64,000 bases of DNA from Neurospora tetraspora (GCF_033439725.1 NW_026944389.1:558001-622000), one strand, 5' to 3'; shown: positions 21,473-33,930, counted from the stretch's first letter. The notes: a model not told the origin generated them from the sequence alone. Numbers and translations: made by a program.

Positions 21473-24400
21473 CATTCTCCAACATTTCCACTTACAGTCC
21501 CTTGTGTTCTTCTCATATGCTAACTTGGGCCGGGCCGAAGGAGAAGAGCCCGTGGCTGGGGACGCCGCCTGCTGCTCCCAACAAATCCGGCCAGCAGCCG
21601 ACACCTCCGGATTCGCACAGCGGCAGCACTTGACCACAGTGAGAACAGGCTTCGCACTCGTGTTTTGTTGGGTTTTGGCAAGCTTGGTTAACGGGAGCGG
21701 TGCATAGAGCTGGATTTCTCGGATGTGTCGCGCAGGTAAGCCGCAGATTTGCCATGCAACAGGTATAACTGTACTAAGTTTCATGCCTTAGGGCTGGCTG
21801 TGTCTGATGGAAATCACACCGCACCAAACTTTCTAGGTCTAGGGTATTTAAACTGAGCTTCCACTGGGTTTTTTTTTTCTTTTCTTCTGATCAACCACTC
21901 AACCACTCAACCAAACGCTTCACACGGTCTACCCGTTGCTGGCACTCTCGAGGCCTACAGGTAGGTACCTTACCCAACAATGTGAGGAGAAGTTCTGCGA
22001 CTGCAACGCCAACCGCGCGCTGCTCAAGCTGTACGTCGAAACCCTCCATACCTCTTGTCTTCTCTACCCAGCAAGCAGAGACCTGAATGATGTGCAATGT
22101 CAACCTATTCTATTACCTGATTGTGGAACAATATCCGCGAATGAAGTCCATTATTAGCTCTATCTGACAACTGGTCCTCCATTCACAACTTGCCCTCCCG
22201 CGTCATAGTACCTATACACAGAAACACCTTGATGAGCAATGTCTTTGCTAACCACAAGCCTATCTGCCTACCACCCAAACAGCTACCAACTCAACCCCGA
22301 CCGAACGACAGGTTGGGAACATACAGACCTGTCCTCGTCAATCCTCAACGGGAACATAGAGCCCAGGACACTCGTGTGTTTCTCTCAACCCCAGACTCTA
22401 CCGTCCGGAACCAAGACATCCGTTGTTCCAAAGACGATCGATTGAACATTACCAACACGCTGGCTGTTTTCTCTTCCGTGGGCAAATAGAGGTTCAAGCA
22501 TCACAAGGTACGCCGTCTTCTTCTCCGTGGATTCATCACTTCTTCCCAACACGGCGATCAGCACAGAGAATTGACCCATGCATGCATCGTCCTCTAGCAC
22601 CATCAGCAGTAGCAGCCAGGCAGCAGCTCGGAGGTCAAGAATGACCGCGGCATCCCCGGTGTGCCGGGTGTGCGTACCTTAAGCATTAACCTCGTCATTT
22701 GGGACGTTGTCTCACAGCATGATAACACCATCTGGCGATCAAAGTCGGCCGATCATCACCATCCCTTCTACCGTTCACCCTTCGCGGGAACATTGACTAG
22801 GTATCTACATGTAACTCCTACCACAGTTCATGGCTGTCGCCCGTTTGTCTCTAGAGCATCACCAGAGCCGAGACAACGAAAGGGTGGAATGATGGGCAAA
22901 AAAAAAAAACACTGTCTCCTCCGACTCCCTTCCTCCTTGCATCCTTGACCGGCTATCAATGTCTCATCAACGTTGAGGCGGTTTCCCGAATTGTTCGGCT
23001 CTTCTCCTCCTGCTCCTATAAATCTGTCATCAACCTTAAGGAGCCTTCCGGAATTATTCGGCAAGGAAGAACATCCCGATTACTGCCCCGCCTTTGGGCT
23101 CCTTCCACGAAGTCCCAAACTCCTGTCCCAGCGACCTGGTTTAACAATACTTCAGCTACCTATTACTAAGGTACTTAACGATCAGACCCGAGAGGGCCAT
23201 GCCAAGCCACCTTTGTCAAGTGTTCAACTAGGTATTTGTAGTTCGATATGTGTCTTTTAAGAATGAGATCCCACGAGAGGGGAGGTAGATCGTGGCCAAT
23301 GTTGCTCGTCGTCTGAAGCAATAGGACTACCACCTTCTGCCCCTTTCCTGGGTCAACTTCTTAGAGATACCCTACATATTGAACTCTCGAATGAGTTGAC
23401 ACAATGTGCTCCTGGCATGGAGGTCCAGACTCAGGTCCTACGAATATGTCTAGTACCTATCCAATACCAGACCGACTATCTCCGGACATTTCCGGAGATC
23501 GACGTGGCGGAAAAGTCAACCTCGTGGTCGGACGATGAGGTAACGAAGAAACAAGATAAATTTATCTTCCTTCGCTTCGAGACTCGTTCCCAGAGTCTGT
23601 TATCACCGCAAGGCAGATCGCGAACTGACTGAGAGTGTAAGACAGCATAACGCTAGATTCTGGAGATGACCAAGGACCCAGAAGGAGGGCGGAGGACGCG
23701 CAGGACGGGTAGCAGGAGCGCGGGGAAATTTTGGGATATGGACATCAGAGTAAGGAGTTAGTATGCGAGGAGAGAGGCGTGAGAGTTCCGTAAAAAGTAG
23801 ACGATAGGGTAGTGGGCTGAGGCTGTGTAAGGCTGAGAGAAGCAAATGGAGTCACGAACGGGAGTGTGGACGTGAAAATAACCCATGAACGTCGAAGGGG
23901 AATTAGAAATAAGACCTGAATCTTCTCAGTCAGGGTTCCCCTTTGTGATTCCCTTTTCCCCCGTGAAATTGCTTTGTGATATTTGTAGTGGCTCTCCATT
24001 GCCAACGAGGCTGTAAGTCGATATCGGGCTAGCGAGCTGGGATTATCGAGTTATCGTGATAGTTGCTGCAGCAACCCCCCTGTAAATCAACAAACATGGC
24101 CATCGTTGTTAAGTCGTTAGGGCAGTTTTGGTTCGTGTCTATGTGTCAATTGTGGATGAAACCCTCAACTGGAATTTGCTGTCAAAGTAAAGTCGACCTC
24201 AGCCTCGTCCATAAAGCATTCGCGGAAGGTCCGGTTATGTGGTCACATGGCGACAATCGTCATTGTTGTTCGGCGTCTTTCTTTCCTGCTGTTTTTGGTC
24301 GGGACACGGCAGTGGGTGGAGGAACCCCCGAGATAAACGTTCTCATTGGAGACGAAGACCACGGCATCCGTAAGTATTCGGTGGAACGAAGGTGTCCAAA

Positions 24401-25213
24401 CCTAAGGAACGGGACAAAAAAGAGACAACCGCCCGAGTTGACCTCTTGCCCGGCTGTCAATTCCGGCCTGTCACGCCGGCAGGCAGGCGCCGAACCGGCG
24501 GGTGGCCCAGCCTCCAGCACCAGGGTGCACGGCCCCGCCCGGATGTGTTCCCCAGGCGCAACAATTGGTTGATTTTGGTGATTCTGGTTGTTCTGGCGGC
24601 TGGGCCAGTGAAGAATGGAACCTTGCTAAAGTGGAGCCGGGAATTCCCCGCGTGTGCCATGGCAGCATTCAGGGCGCTGTAACACCCTGCTTACAGTGGC
24701 TTCAGGCACCATCAGCACACTTGTCACCTCATGTCCACTAACGGTCGCGATCCACATCTCGTCCACACAAGCTTGAAGAGAATCCACTTGGACCACACAG
24801 AGTCAACAAAAGATTCTACAACGGACATTGTCACTGTCACTCGAGAGACTCGGTCCATTGCAGAATTCGCGACGACAACCAGTCAATGTGAGCCCCAACC
24901 ACACGAGGGTTCTCCCGCCATCACCATCCCTAGTCAAGTCTACGACCGCGTCCTTTGCCAGCCCAGCGTCAACATCGATATCCCGGACGCGTTAGTTGTC
25001 TGCCCACTGCGCGCCCTAAAGAGAGAAAGACGAAGAGCGAGGTCAACACCACAGCAAAAGACAAGCCATTGACGAGTCACCCTACATCACCAACCACCAC
25101 GACCTACCGAGCAATGACGCTATAATCTTCAGATCCCTCTGCCATCACACGCGCACCCGCTGGACGACCGTGCCTGTTGTCGCCTGTCTTGTCGTCCTGG
25201 CGTCTGCTCGTCG
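21473..25213. other. 3.7-kb intergenic region, no gene found
   Basis: Open frames are short, overlap on both strands and contain no recognisable motif. An antisense frame at 21374-21784 crosses the transposon end and is therefore unlikely to be a gene. The last 300 bases, with CACCACCATC-type sequence, look like the leader of the sirtuin gene. Confidence 0.45.
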
Positions 25214-25255
25214 GTGCAACAACCTATAACCACCACCATCTACCTACGACCAACC

Positions 25256-28200
25256 ATGCCTACAACCCACGTTGAGCCCACCTCGGAAGCACTGCTTCAA
25301 GACATTGCCAATGCCCTCTACAAGGCCAGGAAGGTCGTGGTCATCACCGGCGCTGGAATCAGCACCAACTCGGGCATTCCCGTGAGTAACAGTCAACAGC
25401 TTAACAACGCGCGTTGCCTCTCCCGCTAATGGCTCTCTTACACCACAGGATTTCCGATCCGAAAATGGTCTCTACTCTTTGATCCAAGCCCAGTTCGACG
25501 CCGCCGCCGCGGAAAAGCAGAATGCTACCCAAGAATCCGAGACGTCCGATCGACCGGCGAAGCGACTTAGACTCGACCCTCAAGAGGCCAACGAGAAAGA
25601 CGTGAGCGAGAATACCGAAGTTGCAACTGCTACACCCGAGGACGCACAGAACGACTCGGAGCAACCCGATACGAGCGCAGAAGACGAGGGCAAGGACAAA
25701 GACTCTACCCAAGTCACCACGCCCCCGTCCAAGATCACCGGCAACAATGGACAGCCCTCGGACCGGCCTCCCCATTTCCGGTCCTCTCCGCCGACCCTCG
25801 ACTTTTCCCACCTGCGCGACGATCGAGGACCATGTTCCTCTCCGCTGTCCTCGCCCCCACCGGTCATACTCGATCCCTACCGCGACAGCTCTACTTCGCG
25901 CTCTTCCCGCAGCGGCAGCGTCTCGTCCGATTCCGACAGCGAAGATCCCTCGTCCATATCCACACCTCTCCTCGCGTCCCAATCGTCGTTCTCGTCCAAG
26001 AACACCCTACCAAACATGAAGGGCAAGGATCTCTTCGACGCTCAGATCTGGTCGTGCCCCGTCAAGACCTCCGTTTTCTACACCTTCGCGACTACTCTCC
26101 GCCAAAAGGTCCGCGCCGCTGAGCCAACAACTAGCCACCACTTTGTCAGTGTCCTCCGTGACAGCAGAAAATTGGTCCGTTGCTATACCCAAAACATTGA
26201 CCAACTCGAGGAACGCGTCGGTCTAGCCACGTCCCTCGAACTCGGTGCCGGCAGCCGCTACCGCTTCTCGACGCGAAAGCCTGCGGGTGGCCGGCCCAAG
26301 GATGCAGATCAAAGCCAAGAAGAGGACCGTCCCTCGTCGAGTCAAGGACAAAAGGAGAATGAGTGCCCGCCGGCGAGTCAACCGCCGGCGAGTCAACCTC
26401 CGGCAAGTCAACCACCAGCATCCCAACACGATGCTTCGCAGGATACATCCTCCCAACCGGCCGCCCCCAACCGCGGTGTTGAGTGCGTCTTCCTCCACGG
26501 ATCCCTGGCCGAGCTTCGGTGCTTCGTTTGCGCCCGGATTGCCTCGTGGGACGATGCTGATCGACAGGCGGATACCCTAGCCGGTCGGCAGCCGACTTGT
26601 CCCCATTGTGCTGGTGCGACGGCAGCCAGAGAGGAACGGGGCAAACGAGCGCTGGGAGTGGGCAAGCTTCGACCGGATATTGTGTTGTACGGCGAAGAGC
26701 ACCCACATGCTCACCTGATTAGTCCTCTGGTGCAGCACGACCTTTCTCTCGGACCGGATATGCTTCTCATCCTTGGAACCAGCATGCGAGTCCATGGGCT
26801 AAAGGTGTTGGTGAAGGAGTTCGCCAAGGCTGTGCACGACAAGGGAGGCAAAGTGGTGTTTGTCAACTTCACCAAGCCTCCCGAGAGTGTTTGGTCGGAT
26901 GTACTTGATTTCTGGGTACAATGGGACTGTGACGCTTGGGTGGGAGATCTCCAGAATAGGAAGCCTGCCTTGTGGCTGCCGCCCGGTACGGTTCTGCCGG
27001 AGGAAGAGAAGGTCAAGACAAGCAAGGCGGCGCGCAGGACAGCTGATAAGGGCGAGAAGGCGGCCGAAAAGGACAAGACCGAGAAACCCGAGAAGGCTGA
27101 CAAGACAGACAAGCCTCCGACATCAAATAGGAGGAGGGAGAGCGACAACAAGGGGCTGAAGGCATTGGTCGAGGCAGCTAGCACTGTTCAAGACCAGTTC
27201 GCTATCGAGGCTCTGAGCGCCTTGAAGAAACACAAGGTTACTCCGGAGGAGATGCGACAGCAGCAGGAGTCAGCAGAAACAGCGGAGACAGAGATGCCGC
27301 CGCCGCCACCGCCAGTTACAAAGACAGTTACCAAGCGACCGACGAGAGCCCCGAGGGAACCCAAACTCAACCCCGATGCGAAACGGCCAGCGTCTGTACG
27401 CGATCATAAGAACAATGCGGCACACCTGGTTTGGAGGATCATGGGTAGTTTGGAGGTCATCAGGAACTTGGACAACGAAGGGGAGAAGCCGGTGCCTGTT
27501 CCTGCTGAAACGACTGCTAAGGACAAGTCGAAAACTAAGAGGAGAAAGGGCACTGCTTCGTTAACGTCTCTCGATGAGAATGATAAACCAAAAGCGACGG
27601 CTAGAAAGAAGCCCAAGCCTAACGGAGACAGCCAACCATCCGTAGAAGTATCGGCCAATGATGCTGGTCATAACGTTCCAGATCAAGACGACGGAACCCA
27701 GGTAGATGTTGAAGCCGATTCCATCACAGCAGCGGTCAAGACTCGCAAGCGAAAACGGAATGTCACATGGAAAATGATCAGGGGTGTCGAAACCCGCGTC
27801 TCTCTCGATAACAACGGGACAGAGGTCGCTCTCCCACCACCACATCACCCCCATGCTACTGCCGTCCCGGTTAACATCCCATTCAAGGCTCCTCCGCCTC
27901 AGCGTTCCAAGACTCCTCAGATTCCCCAGCCTCCCCCACCACAACAAACCCAACTCCTACCACCAGCAACGATACCCAAGAACCGAGCCCTACCGAAACC
28001 GAAACCGCAAGCTCCCCGCAACCGGACCAATAGTGGTGCCAGCATCCCGCCACATACGGCGATACATACGACCGCCATATTCACCCCCAAACCCCTCGCC
28101 AACCTCGCCGTCGAGGTCGTCGATAAATACGATGCCGGCTTCGAGGAGACTGATCGTCTCATTGCTAGGTACCACGCGCTTGCTTCGAATTCGCAGTCCT

Positions 28201-29345
28201 GCCCCTCCACCCGCGCTTCCAGTCCCCAGCCAACCCAACACGAGACCCCCAAGGAACACCAACTACCGCCGCTGAACATGAGGAATCTCAACAATGCTCA
28301 AACTACCGTCCCGAGCAGAGGTTCAACCATCAGCAAGGGGGCCAGGAAGAGGAGTAAGACTCTACCCGCCAATAGCTTGCTTAAGTTGCAAGTGTTGGAG
28401 CCCAAGTTCGATACACCCGGACCGTTGTCAGAGAACGTGTTGAGTCCTAATGTTGGGTCACCGCCGTTGGGATTGAACGGACCGAGAGGTAGGATGGGCT
28501 CGGTGCACCAACAGCAGGGCCACAACGACCAGGAGAATCAGCCATCGGGCCAAGAGCAACATGCACAGCAGCTCGCAGACCAACAGCAAGTTTTGTGTCA
28601 GCATCAACAACAGCAGGTTCCGCCACATGGACAGTCAACCAATCAAGCCCGCAACCCTTTCTTTTACTCCGATCCTCTCGCGTCGCAATTGAGTTTCCCT
28701 CCTAGGTGGGGGGATCAACAGCAACCTCAGTCTCAATACCAGCAAGGCGTGCCCCCAGCGGATTACCCAATTAGGTATTGGAGTACCACCGCCCTCGACA
28801 TGTTCTTCCGGCCAGTCATGGAAGCGCAAAAGCCGGCATTGCAGGAACCGGAACAGAGCGTGGGCCTAGGCATCCAAGAACCCGCACTTGTGCCCACCCC
28901 CGCACCCGCACCCGAAGCCGAAGCAGAAGTAGACGACCCCTGGATCGAAGCCGCTCGCCGTGTCCGCCAACGCTTGCCCATGGGAGGCGACCTCGGCGCG
29001 GCAGCACTTGCTCAGCTTGCCGTACAAGGGGCTGCAGTGCCGCCGGCCCTACCGTTTTCGACAGTACTGCCGGCTAAGGGTGTTCCGGCAAGGTTTTATA
29101 CTCCTTTCCAGGCTTGGCAGCAGCAGCGACTGGAGGAGATACGGCAGCAGGGACCGCCGGAGCAAGCGGACCAGCAGCCTGTAGGGACTGGAGCCGCGGC
29201 TGGGGCTCCGGGGTCGACGGCAGGGCCGGGGTCAGCACAAGGTGCGGGACCGGGACCGGGACGTTGGCCGCCGGGTTGGTCGGCTGAGGAACAGCTGAGG
29301 CAGGAGGCGGCTATGATGCTGAGTTCCATGAGAGGGAGCGCTTAG
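25256..29345 (+). CDS. nst-4: sirtuin, Hst3/Hst4-type NAD-dependent deacetylase
   Basis: This is a Sir2-family enzyme that removes acetyl groups using NAD. The Hst3/Hst4 class acts on histone H3 Lys56 in yeasts. Exon 1 is 25256-25381, the intron is 25382-25448 (GTGAGT...CAG), and exon 2 runs to 29345, giving 1,340 residues. GAGIS lies at 32-36, IPDFRS spans the splice site, QNID is near 289, the catalytic HG near 392, and zinc Cys pairs are CFVC (about 400) and CPHC. GTSMRVHG and VFVNFTK complete the core. The catalytic domain is interrupted by a disordered insert of about 130 residues after DFRSENGLY and another of about 75 between QNID and HG that holds four PPASQ repeats (26367-26427). The last 800 residues are Lys-, Pro- and Gln-rich and disordered. 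An upstream in-frame ATG at 25214 is possible. The symbol is from memory and unverified. Confidence 0.88.
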
Positions 29346-30110
29346 GGAGTGTTCATGAAGGAATGTTGGCATTTATGGATGTGATGCAAGTGATGAGGGG
29401 ATAACAGTGTATGACCAGAGGCCAAACATACCACGTTGTTTCGAGAAGAGGAGGACAATCCTGGGTATGGTGGCGAGAAGAAATTATGCATCATCATACG
29501 GAGTATGAGTGAGGAGTACGGATAAACGTGTATAGATAGATATCAGTCATGAACTCCTGGATTTTATCATGGCTGGTTGGTAGCATTTAAGCACACGAGG
29601 ACACATTGTCTGTCGTTCGGTCGGCGTTCAGCGGAGTTGATCATTTCTACGGGCAGATTAGATGTACAAAGCATCTGTCTAGTTCAAGTCACATACAGTA
29701 GCATTCAATCAAGGCATTACTGTCAGCATCCTAATAGTTGTGAACCCCATGCCCAAGGCCTTGAGAATCTTGACTACCTATGATGTTTACCCCTGCTTGT
29801 GGACAGTACAACCCAGCGTCAGAACTCACAACCAGCCGGCTCAACGTGTTATGTCGGTGGCTTTCCGCGTACTAGGAGGGTCTGTCAGCCAACTTTCATG
29901 GCCTCGGAAGACGGCCAGCCAGAGTGGCATGGGGGCAGACAGAGACGGGGCTTGACTGGGCCAGAAATGGTCTCCGACCCCTCAGTTTGTCCGTCCCCTG
30001 ATCAGCCCTCAACGTACGTCACAAGGTCTGCCCAGGGCCCCAGAGGTATCAGAGAGAGATACATATACCACCACACTGCCGACTCCTCAGTCTCCTCTTC
30101 ACCAATAGAA
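29346..30110. other. intergenic region downstream of the sirtuin
   Basis: No gene is visible. The first 200 bases are probably 3' untranslated. The word ATACATATACC at 30059-30069 is the inverse of the element found upstream of two tRNA-like genes at 31.0 and 33.9 kb. Confidence 0.45.
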
Positions 30111-30210
30111 GCGCGGTTGGCGTAGAGGTTTAACGTACCCGCCTTCCATTCACGGTCTAGACCCTACAAGGAGGAAGCGGGGGACCCTGGCTCAAGCCCC
30201 GGACCGCGCA
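30111..30210 (+). tRNA. tRNA-like gene A, possible tRNA-Gly(TCC) with intron
   Basis: The ends GCGCGGT (30111-30117) and ACCGCGC (30203-30209) pair at all seven positions, followed by a discriminator A. A D-arm with A-box TGGCGTAGAGG is present. The anticodon stem CCCGC/GCGGG closes a normal seven-base loop CTTCCAA if 27 bases (30149-30175) are removed at the usual intron site, giving anticodon TCC. The T-arm is imperfect: one stem pair is T-C and the B-box reads GGCTCAAGCCC instead of GGTTCGA. It could be a real intron-containing tRNA-Gly or a decaying copy. It is the short relative of the three larger tRNA-like genes on the other strand. Confidence 0.5.
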
Positions 30211-30227
30211 ATGTTCTTTATTTCGTC

Positions 30228-30234
30228 TTTTTTT
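30228..30234 (+). terminator. Pol III T-run after tRNA-like gene A
   Basis: Seven T residues lie 17 bases past the 3' end of the tRNA-like fold, as expected for RNA polymerase III termination. Confidence 0.5.
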
Positions 30235-30867
30235 GGGTCTGGCCGTGGATGTTTGGACATCACAAATTCTCTTTTTGACCACTGGGGGTCAGGGGTGTTC
30301 ACTCAACAGCGTTCTGACACTGTATCCTTTTTGTCGATATCTGGATATTTAACATTATAACACTGTGAAAGCAGTCCTTGCTGAATCGTGAACCGTGAAG
30401 GAGGGAGGGTTTGTAGTCGTTCGTTTCTACCTAGGTACGTAAGTGGTTGCCCTTTTCTTAGAGACACGTCAAGACTGGATTCCTCTAGGATACTATTACT
30501 TGGGGTCAAGGGAGAATGAAGCTTCGAGGAGGGCAGGCAATTTACGGGGAGTTGGAGTGCAAGATAGTAAGTAGTCCTCAGCTTATAGCTAGCCTGCCGA
30601 GGTTAACTTGTCATTATGGTCACTTTCCCATTTTTTCTGGTGCTCATCGACCTTGCAATCGGGGAAAGCACTCGAGTCATTAGGAGAAGCATCAATCACT
30701 CAACTCACTTTAGGAAGATGGAACTCATCCTCCAGGACTGCAACGTAGCAAGGAAGCAGGAAGCAGTCAGTAGCCGAACTAGGCTGCCGAGAGTGTCTGA
30801 GTTCATCCAAAGCAAAGGAACAGAAACTCCCCATCACCACAAATAACCCCCCAAAACAAAAATCACG
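30235..30867. other. spacer between tRNA-like genes A and B
   Basis: No gene is seen. A perfect TACCTAGGTA palindrome lies at 30427-30436. The sequence before 30868 is A-rich and forms the terminator of the next gene on the minus strand. Confidence 0.45.
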
Positions 30868-30874
30868 AAAAAAA
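30868..30874 (-). terminator. Pol III T-run after tRNA-like gene B
   Basis: On the RNA strand, seven T residues lie four bases past the 3' end of the fold. Confidence 0.55.
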
Positions 30875-30877
30875 TTA

Positions 30878-31033
30878 TGCACGGTCCGGGATTCGAACCC
30901 GGGATCTTTCACTGTTTCCCTTAAAGGCAAGCTGTTCTACTTGCCCCCAGTCCCACCCTTCGGTGCCGTTTTCGACACTGAAGGTTGCCAACCTTTTAGG
31001 GAGCGAACGCGTTGACCACTGCGCCAACCGCAC
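30878..31033 (-). ncRNA. tRNA-like gene B with about 80-nt structured insert
   Basis: On the minus strand the ends GTGCGGT and ACCGTGC form seven pairs (two G-U), followed by a discriminator A. The D-arm contains the A-box TGGCGCAGTGG, and the T-arm is perfect with B-box GGTTCGAATCC. TTCGC and GTGAA can form the anticodon stem. Between them, instead of seven loop bases, are about 90 bases: a hairpin AAGGTTGGCAACCTT (30981-30995), a hairpin GTGTCGAAAACGGCAC (30963-30978) and a GGCAAG/CTTGCC hairpin (30925-30944). The position after the stem lacks the invariant T33. It may be a tRNA with a giant intron, a tRNA-derived SINE, or a distinct Pol III RNA. Confidence 0.6.
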
Positions 31034-31057
31034 TTGTTTCTTGTTGGAGAGGGGACA

Positions 31058-31078
31058 CAAAGACCTGATACATATACC
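31058..31078 (-). promoter_or_regulatory. upstream TATA-like element of tRNA-like gene B
   Basis: Read toward the gene, the element is GGTATATGTATC followed by AGGTCTTTG, 25-45 bases before the RNA start. Gene C carries the same word with a single base difference. A TATA-like box at this distance is common in fungal Pol III genes. Confidence 0.5.
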
Positions 31079-31590
31079 GCCGGGGAAGGGCACGTACTAT
31101 CTTGGGGGTGGCTGAGGGAGGCCGGGAGAGGAAGTGGATGGACGGCTGGAAGGTTGCGCGGCTGGTTTGCCGTGGGATGGCAGGTTCGTAACTGGTCGTG
31201 CCTTCCGTTGTTGAATGAAGGCTTGGTGGACTTGACTCCGTCACCGACATGGACCCCGACACAGCCACCAGTTGGAGGGCCGGCTTAGTTCAGTTTGACG
31301 GGCCGCTTGAAGTTTTTGGACAGCCCAGCACTGACCATCGTGGTCTGGTCTTGTTGTTCTTCCCATTCACTGTCCGCATCACCACCCCCACTGCCATATC
31401 CCCATCACCATCGCCACCTGGCATCTGTTGGCCGGCCGTGCCTTGTCGCCCGGGCATATTCACTGGCCGTCCCACCATTCACCGGCACTCCCTTCCCGCC
31501 CGGGTATTTAAGCTGCCCTCTACTGGCTTCCGCTTGGCTTCTCCTCTCCTCTTTCGTTAGACAACTATAACCAAAATCAAGCCCTTTCCG
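31079..31590. promoter_or_regulatory. GC-rich region and promoter of a small hypothetical gene
   Basis: A TATA-like GTATTTAAG at 31503-31511 is followed 80 bases later by the ATG at 31591, with a pyrimidine-rich leader between. The rest shows no gene. Confidence 0.35.
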
Positions 31591-32110
31591 TTGGAGTCGC
31601 CTTTCCACTCAGCCTCCAACACCAGACCATCAACACTCAACACTCGCAACGACTACAGCAATAGATACGATGCCGTAAAAGTGCCTCACGCCCGGCTGTA
31701 CCAGCCCTCCCTGGAAGGAAAAGGCCTACTACTGCGTCAACCATTTGCGCTAGACAGTGTAAGTATCTCCCACTTCTGCGCATTCCTCCCATCACTTCCC
31801 CCTCCATACCTAGTCCACACTCCAGACCTTTGCCGTCGCAACCGTGCAAATCGGAGGCACAGAGTTCAAGGCACGGCGTCTCGTCAACAGATCCTCCTTT
31901 CACTTCCAGCTAGGTACCTACGCGACCAAACTCTTGCTAACTCCTCTCATCCATCCCAGGTCCGCCAGAGTTCGTTACCTTATCATGTTCAACATGTTGA
32001 CTCTGCAACGCCAAAGCATGCCCGCTGAGCAATGGGAGTCCACGCCCTGGAGCCCCACTGACGGGGTTGACGAAGGCAATTGGGAATCTTGGCCGCCCAC
32101 CGGAATCTAG
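31591..32110 (+). CDS. hypothetical small protein with introns
   Basis: Exon 1 (31591-31758) starts at an ATG and ends at a strong donor GTAAGT; the acceptor is CAG at 31823-31825. Exon 2 then reads AVATVQIGGTEFKARRLVNR. A second intron, 31914-31959, is possible because a GCTAAC branch point and a CCCAG acceptor are present; it would end the protein soon after (about 98 residues). Without it the frame runs to 32110 (about 150 residues, Trp-rich end). The promoter has a TATA-like box. I do not recognise a family. The gene is plausible but not certain. Confidence 0.35.
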
Positions 32111-33771
32111 AGAGACATCCGATCCATGTCATCGACCACCTCTATTGTGCTGCACGGCTCTGAGCTCACACTGGTTCTACGAGTTCATGCAGTCCGCTTG
32201 GACAAGGTCTACGAGGAGCACATAGCATCACCACTTCGCTCGAACCAAGCGAGCGCTCAACTGGCGATGAAGGGGCAGTGAGGGGCTGCTTGGAATAGAT
32301 CCCTTTTGAAGTCTTCAAGATTTGGATTGGGTTTGACGGGCGGTAGAGCTATTGTTGAGGCTACAGCATCCCGCTGGTAACTGGTCTAGCTCGGAACATC
32401 ATGCGCACACTGGTAAAGGCTTGGTCCAGTTCTGTCATGGCGCCCCGGGTTTGGTTGTATCGCTGATTTCGTTGCGCGAACACTTCCCTGCGCTTCAGGA
32501 GAAGATTGTTCCAGGAAGGAAGTTGGTTGGCCTGAGTGGAAGGTTATGCAGATACAGAGCCTCGGGACTCGGGAGACACTGGTCTACATCTTGCGTTGAT
32601 GGGACTTAGATAGGTAACTGAACATCTTGTGCTGGTTATATCCGATGGTACGAAGTCAAATCTGTATCTGAGCGAGGAGGGAAATGTAATCGGGATCATC
32701 TAAACGTTGAACAGCTGTAGAGAAATCTACCTCTATAACTCCCTCGACTTGAATTGTCTCCCAGGAGTCCAGGGCGGCCCTTGAACATCTCTTGCCTTCG
32801 CTTGTGCTCATAAGCTCCGTACCCCAAAGCAGGACACTCCTTTGTCATCCAGTTGACTCTGCTTCTTTAAGTGATTCATGGACCACAAACTTTCCAGTTG
32901 TGAATGCGATCACGAACTTCCACGCCCAAGGTTCGGCTGGGCTTCACTATCTCGGTGTTGTCGGTGTCCTTAGGTGCTCACTTCATCCGCATTGATGAAG
33001 TAGCGGATGGGTTTGTCTTTGTCATCGTCGTCGATGAACTGGACAGAGCCGGGTTTGGGTATTCGGAGGCGTCTCCTTCTTGTGTGAGTCTGGATGAGGC
33101 TTATGCGCCGGATTACTTCGCTTGCTAGGTACAAGTTTCATAATCGAGAGGTCGATGTTTGGTCCCGAGAAAACAAATCCGGACGAAAGGCATATGCTAG
33201 CAAATCTTCTCAAGGAGTGTACCTGTCTGAACTCTGTCCCCTCACTTCCTAGACAAAGACATAGATCCAACACATCCCAAAAACCCTTTGACGCCTTCAC
33301 TTCACTCGTCCAGGCCTGGGATTTGAGACAGTACCTTGCACAGTGTTTCCATAAGGGTTAATATCAAGGTCAAAAGACCGCCCAGGGCAAATGTGTTAGG
33401 GAGAAAAGGGGCGAGTAAGAGAATATTCAAGGATAGCGAGTCTTGTAGTCTACAAGGTTCAACTGCCTGGCCGACTTGCCTTTGACCATCTACGCCTGAG
33501 ATAATCTCGCCTTTCAACCACCGTTCACTCGTCATGCACAGGAACATTCGCCCTTCAGTATCTGAATATTGTAAGGAAATATCTTAACAAGTGTCCGTTT
33601 TGACACTCGATGTGCCCCACAAAAACTCTGAAAAGGGGGAGAAACCCAGAACAAGAGCTGCCATTTGCCAATCTGGCAAAACAGCGAACAGACAGCGGCG
33701 ACAGCCTCAAGGCCGTAACCAAAGCAAAAGGCAAAGCAAAAACACAAAAAGAAACAGCAAAAAAGAAGAAG
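32111..33771. other. intergenic region, no gene found
   Basis: Open frames are short, and I see no motif. Nothing in 32.1-33.5 kb links to the neighbouring genes. The A-rich tract at 33740-33780 is the terminator side of tRNA-like gene C. Confidence 0.4.
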
Positions 33772-33777
33772 AAAAAA
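33772..33777 (-). terminator. Pol III T-run after tRNA-like gene C
   Basis: On the RNA strand, six T residues lie five bases past the 3' end, followed by more T-rich sequence. Confidence 0.5.
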
Positions 33778-33781
33778 GAAT

Positions 33782-33930
33782 TGCACAGTCCGGGATTCGA
33801 ACCCGGGTTTCGTACCACATTGTTGTACTGCGGTCTTTGCCGTGCCCCAATCGAACATGCGTCCTCGGGGTAGCCAATCCTTCAGCACAGGTTCTGAAGT
33901 GCACGCGTTAAACCACTACGCCAACTGCGC
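33782..33930 (-). ncRNA. tRNA-like gene C with about 76-nt structured insert
   Basis: The minus-strand ends GCGCAGT and ACTGTGC form seven pairs, different bases from gene B but the same fold, followed by discriminator A. The A-box is TGGCGTAGTGG and the B-box GGTTCGAATCC, both within good D and T arms. The anticodon stem TGCAC pairs imperfectly with GTACG. The loop begins TTCAGA, which would give anticodon CAG with T33 present. The insert folds as CTTCAG/CTGAAG and CCCCGA/TTGGGG hairpins and shares little primary sequence with B and D. Leu tRNAs need a long variable arm, which is absent, so a normal tRNA-Leu is unlikely. Confidence 0.55.

Noticed and set aside
21374-21784. Small secreted protein on the minus strand
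   Set aside because: The frame runs into the MULE terminal repeat, and the start has no convincing signal peptide.
33782-33930. A normal tRNA-Leu(CAG)
   Set aside because: The loop gives CAG, but the anticodon stem is imperfect and the long variable arm of Leu tRNAs is missing.
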